A stretch of 64,000 nt of DNA, taken from assembly GCA_032158125.1 (NCBI GenBank), contig JASKOT010000035.1:1-64000 (forward strand), given 5' to 3'. Made by a program: the position numbers and the translations under genes. The notes beneath the pieces are model-generated. The model was not told where the DNA came from, did not search any database, and saw nothing but the letters and a program-made list of their open reading frames with translations. Shown here piece after piece: positions 57,449-64,000 of this stretch (position 1 is its first letter; each line of letters begins with the position of its first letter). The stretch comes from Papiliotrema nemorosa. Lineage: Eukaryota > Basidiomycota > Tremellomycetes > Tremellales > Rhynchogastremaceae.

Positions 57449-57937
57449 CGCTGAACAGGTCTCAGAGAGCCATCCGAGTAGGGTTAGATCACACGAGGAA
57501 TTTGAGCGACCTCACATCGAGCGAGCGGTGATTCCAAGATGTTCAAGAATCAATGATATCGGGTTGGTCTTGCTTCAACACTCGAGCGCCTCTCGTCATT
57601 GAGCTGCTCCTCTAAGCAACGTCGACGAAGACGCAGTGCGCAGCCGTGCCTGTCAGTCCGGGCGAGTCTCCCTGTCGTATAGAGTCTGCATGAGTTGAGC
57701 TTTGCCCTATCTGGTGTTTGGATGACCGAGCCTGTTGCTGAAATCCCATCGTGGGCTGTACGTCATGTCGACTGTTTCGGATCCGGTATACTCGGGGACC
57801 TCACTGCAGCTAGCCAAAGCGCAAGGCCATGCATGAATCCAAGTGTTCTCATGGCTTGTTTGCTGGGCAGTATGGAGAGAGAATCATAACGTGTATGCGA
57901 TACATGACAAGAGCGGACATGGTAAATGTCATTCGCC
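57449..57937. other. Intergenic region, DUF3292 gene promoter
   Basis: 489 bases between tandem minus-strand genes; CATGCATG at 57828-57835, about 100 bases past the next stop. No gene seen. Confidence 0.45.
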
Positions 57938-59089
57938 TTACAAAACGGCCGCACCTCCCACTGCTGCTCCGAGGGTGATGGTGCCAATGGCAAATAGCCA
58001 TGGTGCCATGTCGAACGAAGCGGAGACTCCAGCAGCGCCCGATGCAGAGGTAGAAGCTGCAGCATTGGAAGTGGCAGCTGATGAGGGTGTGGATACGCCG
58101 GAAGCATCGGCAGCTAAGAGTCAGCGTTTGACGTCGGCAAGCTAGCTACGTGTTCTTCCGAAAGTCGGATGGGGACAACTCACAACCAAAGTTTGCACCG
58201 CATTGGCTGGTTAATGCCTGTCCTACTGTACCCTGCGCAAGAGTCTGATTGGCCTGAAGAGCTTGGTGATAGATTCTACATCATCAGCTCCTCGCCATGA
58301 AATTCACTCCCCGAACTCACTCGCTGACACAACCCGTGCAGAGCTGCCCACTGTTCACTGCATTGTTGAGCAGATCGGTGCTCCCTGTTCCGGAGAGAAT
58401 GTGGGTGATATCGTTAGAGGTGAGATCGGTTCCCGAGATATTCTGGATGGTGTACAAAGTATCGGTCACGCAAAAGTCGCCCGTCCTGATGGGTCAACTG
58501 GTGTCGTGTTCTCGTCTGGGGACATAGAGAGAGGAGATACGATGGTACGCACGTAGAGTTCTTGCTACAAGCAGCAGTTCGGACGGAAGAGTAATTGTCC
58601 AAAATCCCCTCTAAAGCTGTGACTGTCGCTCCATCGATTCCTCCATTTGACAAATCCGACGCACAAGCGGATTGAATGGTCGATTTGGCAGAAGTGAGAG
58701 TTCCACTGGCGCATGTAGGAGTGCCCGATGCGCAAAGAGAGTCAAGGTAAGAGTTTACACTGGAAACGATGGCTCCGGAGCCCTGCATCATCAGATGTGT
58801 TTCATCATGTCACCGTGGTCGAATGGGAGTGAATGAGGGTGGAGCCTTGAAGGAACTCACCGTGAAGACCTGGAGAGCGTTAGTGAGTTGCAAACACGAT
58901 CCAAGGTCGCCAAATGCGAGACCCGCGATCGATGTCGTGCATCCCGGAGATACGCTATCTGTCAGCCGATGTATCGAGTAAGCTCTGGAATCGATCTCGC
59001 CCAGGGTCTCCAATTGGGGAGGTGACTCACGCTTGGACGGAGCCCACAGCTACGATCATCGAGCTGAGAATGGTTCGTTTGTTGAACAT
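57938..59089 (-). CDS. GPI-anchored Cys/Ser/Ala-rich cell-wall or plasma-membrane protein
   Basis: ATG 59089 starts a signal peptide (MFNKRTILSSMIVAVGSVQA). The spliced body has paired cysteines: PGCTTSIAGLAFGDLGSC, YLDSLCASGTPTCASGT, SACASDLSNGG and VRTAACSKNS, repeating a Cys-flanked helical pattern of about 30-40 residues. Later exons add more cysteines, among them SGQLCTGCVSE and SQCGANFGC. The last exon is Ala/Ser/Thr-rich (TSNAAASTSASGAAGVSA) and ends in a hydrophobic tail, LFAIGTITLGAAVGGAAVL, after which the TAA lies at 57938. Signal peptide plus Ser/Ala stalk plus hydrophobic end indicates GPI attachment. About 250-300 residues in five or six exons. Family not named; similar secreted cysteine proteins are common in basidiomycetes. 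Confidence 0.75.
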
Positions 59090-61096
59090 CTTGGGGAGGT
59101 TCGAGGCGAGTCTAGACCGAGTCAAGTTACAGGCGCGATGGAATTGCGATAGGATGGCTACGAGGGATCGGTGTTCTACAAGTTGTACCGGTCGTCGTGG
59201 GCGATGCAAGTTGTGCGGTCCTACTTGTCTGAGGGGTTACTTATATACCTATCAGACTCGTTGGTGACTATACTATGCACAAGTTCAATGAGAAGATGAA
59301 CACGAAAGAGGGGGACACGCAGATATACCCATGCATGCATATATTCCGTAGTGACCCTCGATGAAAGATAGACTCTGTGAGCACAGCTTGGCGTAGAGTG
59401 CAGAGAAAGAAGTACAGGTCACAGCCGAGCCGGCTGAAATATCGTCATCGTAAGACGGGGGCATACATGGGCGGTAAAAAAACATCCAGTTGGAGCACCA
59501 TGCCGGCTGTCGCTCGACCCTGCTCGACTATGCTCAGAGATGCTTCAGAACTTGGCAGGGAGAGTAGGTCTGGGCGGCAAAGTGGGACCTGTAGGAGTTG
59601 GTGCTTGAACGACACTCTGTCCAGGTCCATTCGCCAGTGCATCCGCCATCCGCTGTTAACGTCTACCTGTGCCCATGATCCAGATCGTATTCGTAGCTGT
59701 TTCAAAGCCGGGTATGCGATTAGCATTGTCTGGTCCATACTCGATATGGTCCAGGCTCTTCCGAGTCGATCATACACCTCATGTCGGCATCCCAGCACTG
59801 CTTCGTATCGTCGAGTACAACTTTTGGAGTACCAATAAATAATGAGCATCGAGCGCATCCCATCCTATTCTCGGAACGAGCACATGTCCAGATATAATCT
59901 CTGGTCAACCCTCAATTTGTATACTCTACTATCTGTGCCTGGTGGCCTCCCATGCATGCATAACGGCTCGCCGAAACCATGGCTGCGGGTTTCATCTGCA
60001 CTGCTTGTACTCGAATCCTACTTACTTCTACTTCGACAGTAATGTCAGTGGACCGAACAGAGTGGCCTGGAACATCTTAGACCGATCAATGCATATACCG
60101 ATAGGCTGGATCGGTCGATACATTACGTCTAGCATCGTCTGCACAGCTGTGCAGCGAGTTCGGCAGACTGGGATGCAGGAGAGGTGGAGCTCGGTGATTG
60201 AGAGAGACACGGTGCTCGTAGCTAGCTACTCATAGGCCATCATGCCTCCATACGTTAGTCATTTATGGCGCTCTATGGACTGGCAGTACTCTAGGCACGC
60301 GATTAGTAAAGTTGTGTTACAACCTGCGAGGATTGTGGCTATGTAGCTAGTACAGCAGAAGAGATTGTGGGGTGCCGCGGCGGCACGTCGGCACGTCGAT
60401 CTGGCTTCAACTTGGACGGGCATGGTTGCGCTCGAGACCATCGGACCGATGAGATGATGAAGCCAGAAGTCTCCTAGTATATCGACATTCTGCGGGGAAT
60501 CCGGGCAGAGCGCAAGATCATCAATGTCCTGGACATTGTGGCCGGTCTTTGGTCTTTGTGCGATGTCAGCTGTGCCCGTATATTGCACAGTCGTTCATCA
60601 AATGTGCCTGTTCCTGATGAGCCGTATCGAGTACCTCGAGAAGTCAGTCGAGATCAGCCAGGCTTGATCAGAGAGTCTCAGATGAGAGAGTCAGTGTCGA
60701 CCGGTTCCAAGCCTTTACCGGTCCCAGTAGCAGGCAAGCGAGGGCAGTGGACGTTGAGACTCATCTGTGACCCCCTGGCAGATGAGATGTAGCTCTCAAC
60801 TCGGACTTCACCTGGAGATGAGCTGGATCATGGACAAAGGAGACTGCCTTTGAAAACAACAAGATTTTCAAAGTCCATGAGATTGTTGTCGAATGGTGCT
60901 GGCCGTGCATTTTTGGTGTAATCTTTCGCCATACCGCTCTCATTTTATTTGTTATTTCCCACCAGATCCATCGTATCCCCTCCAGTCATCATGGAGCGCA
61001 CAAAGCATGCATCGTATGCAACAGTGAGATAGTCATCGCCTTTGGTCTGGTGTCCTCTTCTTTCGTGTGCATGCTCAGGAAGTCGCGGTGGGACTG
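59090..61096. other. 2-kb gene-poor gap with palindromic CATGCATGCA motifs
   Basis: The longest gap in the core part. Open frames exist (best 59445-59858, minus, 137 codons) but show no recognisable domain. Two copies of CATGCATGCATA/CATGCATGCATAA occur at 59330-59341 and 59951-59963, and GCATGCAT at 61006-61013. A non-coding RNA or long promoter is possible; nothing can be assigned. Confidence 0.45.
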
Positions 61097-62784
61097 ATGA
61101 CGGCTCATGAGGATCATTCGCAACATACCGAACGGAGTGAGTCCTCACCTGCCCACACCTTTATCTACTCGCCTCCCTTTCCACGAACGACCCTTCAAGG
61201 TCTATCCATTTCATCTGGAGGGGTTACTCTGCATCGTCACATCAGCTTGATTGGTGCCGAGCACAGACTGACCTCGTAGCAAAACTGATCTCTCACCCTT
61301 CTTCTTCATCCTACCTGACCTACTTTCCCGCTCCACCGCATGTCCCACCTCGATCCCCATCTCGACTTTTAATAAGTCGGATCCGGACCAAAATCAAGAG
61401 ACCAAGAAACAGCGTAGGGGTCTGGATAGGCGATGCAGGTTTTGATCTCCGTCTACAGGCGAGACCCCGTACAATCGGATGGAGGGATTGGGGAAGGGAA
61501 GAGATTTCTGGAGATGCGTTGGTTTTGCCTCTACTTATCGTGACATTCTCTTGCGCGTAAGTCCCAATCTCACACCCTTGCCCACATCGTATCGCGTGGT
61601 GTCATCCCGAAGAGTGGTCTGTATACTCCGTAAGCTTAGGCTCATTCCCAGCCTTGCAGATTCGATCACTCTGCAGAGGTACTCTACTTTCGCGACGAGC
61701 ATGACGGGGAACACGGTACTCTTGGCTATCCGAATGATGGGCTCTACAGAGAAATCACCTCTCCTCGCGGGCGTCTCGCTGCTTGGTTTCGTGGTTTCTG
61801 GGTTGATATCCGGGCAAGTGGGAGCCATCATCGGTGGGTGCGGGTCATGTGCGATACTTGCAATTGTTGATGCTCAGGCCACAGTAGAAGAGATTGGTTG
61901 ATGTTCAACTTTCTCGTCCAAATTGGGATCTTGTGTATCAACGTTCTGCTCGTCTCTCGATTTGCTTCACCCGTGTTCCAACCTGAAGGGAGGTACGGCT
62001 GGGTATACTTGCTACTCTTGGCTGTTCAAGGTGGAATCCAAGTTACCCAGGTGAGTCTATCTCCGTTTTTGCGTTGGATCTCGGACTCTTTGGAGCTGCA
62101 CCCCCGTCTGAGCGACAGAGTAGCACGGTAGAATCGTGCTGACGGCAGGCGGCTAATTCAGGAGCTAGAGAACTCCCCACGGCAATGATGACCACCCCTT
62201 ACGCAGCCTTGATCTCCGATCCATCGTTATTTTCCTCTGGGAAGGACACAGACGTGAGGTCACGTAATCGACGAGTCTTGTACATCATCGTCTTTTGGCT
62301 CGGGGCGTTCTGTGGGGCTGCATTACATGTCTGGTCAGGGATAGGGTGGGCGACGGGGGCTGTGCTGGGATGCAAGGTCGTCGTTGTGGGACTGATTACT
62401 CTCTTGCGGGGCAGAGGCGGACGAAGAAACGATGCTGAGATACAAGGGGAGGAGGAGAGTCGAGATTTACTTGGCTATCGCGAGATAAGCGAGGACGAGG
62501 ACCAAAGCGTATACTTGACCGAGGGTCAACATGGACGAGAGGAGGTGGACAACGCTGCAGAAAGCTGGAACACCTCTCTCGAGTCGACGCAGCACCTCAT
62601 AAGCGGAGGACTATCGCCACCTCGTTTGACCTCGAGTAAAGATAGGAAAAAGGTGCTCAGTGGTAGTGGCAGTGTCAATGCCGCAAAGGAGAGGAAAAGG
62701 TCAGATATGTCTCCTCCGACTTTGGATCGGAGGCATGAAGAAGGCAGACGAGAATCTAGAGATGAGAGAAATGTCGCAATGTGA
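61097..62784 (+). CDS. DUF1275 (YoaK-like) membrane protein
   Basis: ATG 61097 (MTAHEDHSQHTER) is joined by a 144-nt intron to a basic cytosolic segment, then LVLPLLIVTFSCA as the first helix. After a second intron: DSITLQRYSTFATSMTGNTV then LLAIR, the conserved motif of DUF1275 (PF06912). The third junction converts IIG into the family's basic loop GHSRRDWL. Further helices are FNFLVQIGILCINVLLVSR and YGWVYLLLLAVQGGIQVTQ; the next exon gives ARELPTAMMTTPYAALISDP, also family-typical, and VLYIIVFWLGAFCGAALHVW. A long charged cytosolic tail ends at 62784. About 420 residues. DUF1275 proteins are membrane proteins of unknown transport role. Confidence 0.8.
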
Positions 62785-63032
62785 CCATTCACTGTACGAG
62801 TACCATCCTGATCATCCTGACCTGCGGTCGAGTATTTATAAAACTAAATATGCGCTGATAGTCCTTCGACGTTATCTCCCCACCGTTGCATTTGGAATAG
62901 CTGCATTCCATCATGTGGAAACAGATCATCTCACTGTACAAACTCGAATTTACCTGGGATTGAGAGATCGAGTCAACCATGACTCCACGACAGTCTTCGT
63001 CTCACGGAACTTCTACACATAATCCACACCAC

Positions 63033-64000
63033 TCACACCTTGTCCACGCTAGGCCCAGCTCCCACCTGACCATGCCCGCCTCCCTCCGAACCCAATTTTG
63101 AAGCTTCCAAAGCGGCATTCAACTGACTCTGCTCATCCAGATCTTTATAGTACTCTTCCCATTCTCGCCTCTCTCCTTCTGATAATCCAGCGAGATGCTG
63201 TTCTCGCTCGAGTTGCTCTGGTGTCTTTTTGACGTCTACCGGGTATCCATTCGCATCCATCACCGACACTGTGGCATTGGTGCCGGCTGATATTGGTGCC
63301 GGTACCGTTGTGGTACTTGGTGGCGCATCGTACCCCGGTGGTGGTAAGTCTTCGTGTGGGGTACCAGCGTATTCCGGCTGGTCGTCCGAGTAGTGTGACT
63401 GTGACGAGTATTGTTTCGCCATCCCCGGTCTAGCGGGTAACTTTGGCGCTACCAATCCTCCTACAGGTGCAAATCCGCTCCCACCGCCTTGTCCAGCTGC
63501 ACCAGGACCACTTTGACTCAACGGCCTCACCTTTTCCGTCTCTGGATCACTCTGGTATTCCGTCCCATCCGTCATATCCGGTGTAGGGGGCAATTTCAAC
63601 ACTTCGCCTTCTTGTAATTGGGTGAGATCGACTTGAGAAGGTTGATTCGAATTGATGAGCATATCCAACGGTTCTCCCTTTTCAGCTTGAGCTCGACCTG
63701 TCTCTGCGTCCTGTAGCGCCTGATGGAGTTCTGCTGCTTCTCGGGGTACTTTGACTTTCCCACTCAACTGCGCGTCAGCATACTATGGTCAAAGGGGTCC
63801 TGAGATACGCACAATGTCACCCGCCTTGACTCCTGGCCAATGATACATAGCCCCATTCTCTTCGAACCTCTCCACAAAGACCTGTCCGACAACCTCCACA
63901 CCCGCATAGAACCCTCTACTTTTGACATAACTAAACACTGGAGCTTTCTCCTTGCCAGCTTCGACGGCCGCTCCTGCGCCGTAAGGTCCCGCCGCTACGC
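63033..64000 (-). CDS. SYLF-domain (Ysc84/SH3YL1-like) protein, partial
   Basis: The window edge cuts this minus-strand gene; only its 3' part is present. The upstream exon gives the end of the SYLF domain, AAGPYGAGAAVEAGKE, PVFSYVKSRGFYAGVEVVGQ and NGAMYHWPGVKAGDI, then a 46-nt intron, then LSGKVKVPREAAELHQALQD. This domain binds phosphoinositides and actin in endocytic patches. The C-terminal 220 residues are Pro/Gly/Ser-rich without an SH3 domain, ending in a Glu-rich helical stretch (EGERREWEEYYKDLDEQSQL) and stop at 63033. Fungal relatives often carry a C-terminal SH3; here none appears before the stop, which may be the normal form for this branch. Confidence 0.85.

Noticed and set aside
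59445..59858. Minus-strand open frame of 137 codons in the 59-61 kb gap
   Set aside because: No recognisable domain, signal peptide or intron structure; composition looks random.
1..64000. Transposons, CRISPR arrays, rRNA and tRNA genes
   Set aside because: No transposase, reverse transcriptase, long terminal repeats, spaced direct repeats or rRNA sequence was recognised; tRNAs were looked for by eye only and none was convincing.

Overview
This window is the left end of a chromosome from a basidiomycete yeast, most likely a tremellomycete (Cryptococcus/Kwoniella-like). Three observations point there. Bases 1-24 are CCCCCTAA repeats, the C-strand of the TTAGGGGG-type telomere described for Cryptococcus. 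A CAP59/CMT1-type mannosyltransferase gene, a family tied to the cryptococcal capsule, lies at 10.6-12.4 kb. The genes are intron-dense, with many short introns (mostly about 35-80 nt, GTRNGY...AG). All gene models were spliced by eye from protein continuity, so the ends are firmer than the internal junctions.

The distal 34 kb (0-34 kb) is an accessory, nutrient-oriented subtelomere. In order it holds: a Gfo/Idh/MocA sugar or diol dehydrogenase (+); a Zn2Cys6 regulator (-); a maltose-permease-like MFS transporter (+); a gene-poor stretch with fragments of an unrecognised gene; the CMT1-like mannosyltransferase (-) divergent from a small membrane protein (+); a PL22 oligogalacturonate lyase (+) convergent with a sugar transporter (-); a von Willebrand A protein ending in a CaaX box (-); a degenerate Ap4A-phosphorylase-like gene (+); a PTR2 peptide transporter (-); an unrecognised minus-strand gene; a large secreted HEYGH metalloprotease (+); a GH78 alpha-L-rhamnosidase (-) divergent from another sugar transporter (+); and a single-pass cell-surface protein (-).

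From about 34.5 kb inward the content turns to housekeeping and core metabolism: eIF3h, phosphomannose isomerase, a small mitochondrial protein, a Rac-type GTPase, a FAM210/DUF1279 mitochondrial protein, a D-2-hydroxyacid dehydrogenase, a Dal5-like anion permease, a small GAF-like protein, an amidohydrolase, a zinc alcohol dehydrogenase, a DHA-type MFS exporter, a DUF3292 membrane protein, a GPI-anchored Ser/Ala-rich protein, a DUF1275 membrane protein and, cut by the window edge, a SYLF-domain (Ysc84-like) protein.

The most coherent biological theme is import followed by intracellular breakdown of pectin and rhamnoside fragments. Neither the PL22 lyase nor the GH78 enzyme has a signal peptide, and each lies beside an MFS sugar transporter, the GH78 pair sharing one divergent promoter. 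Together with the secreted protease and peptide transporter, this telomere-proximal block looks like a plant-debris utilisation region. That link is inferred from order and families, not shown directly. No virus, transposon, CRISPR array or rRNA was recognised, and no tRNA was picked out by eye.
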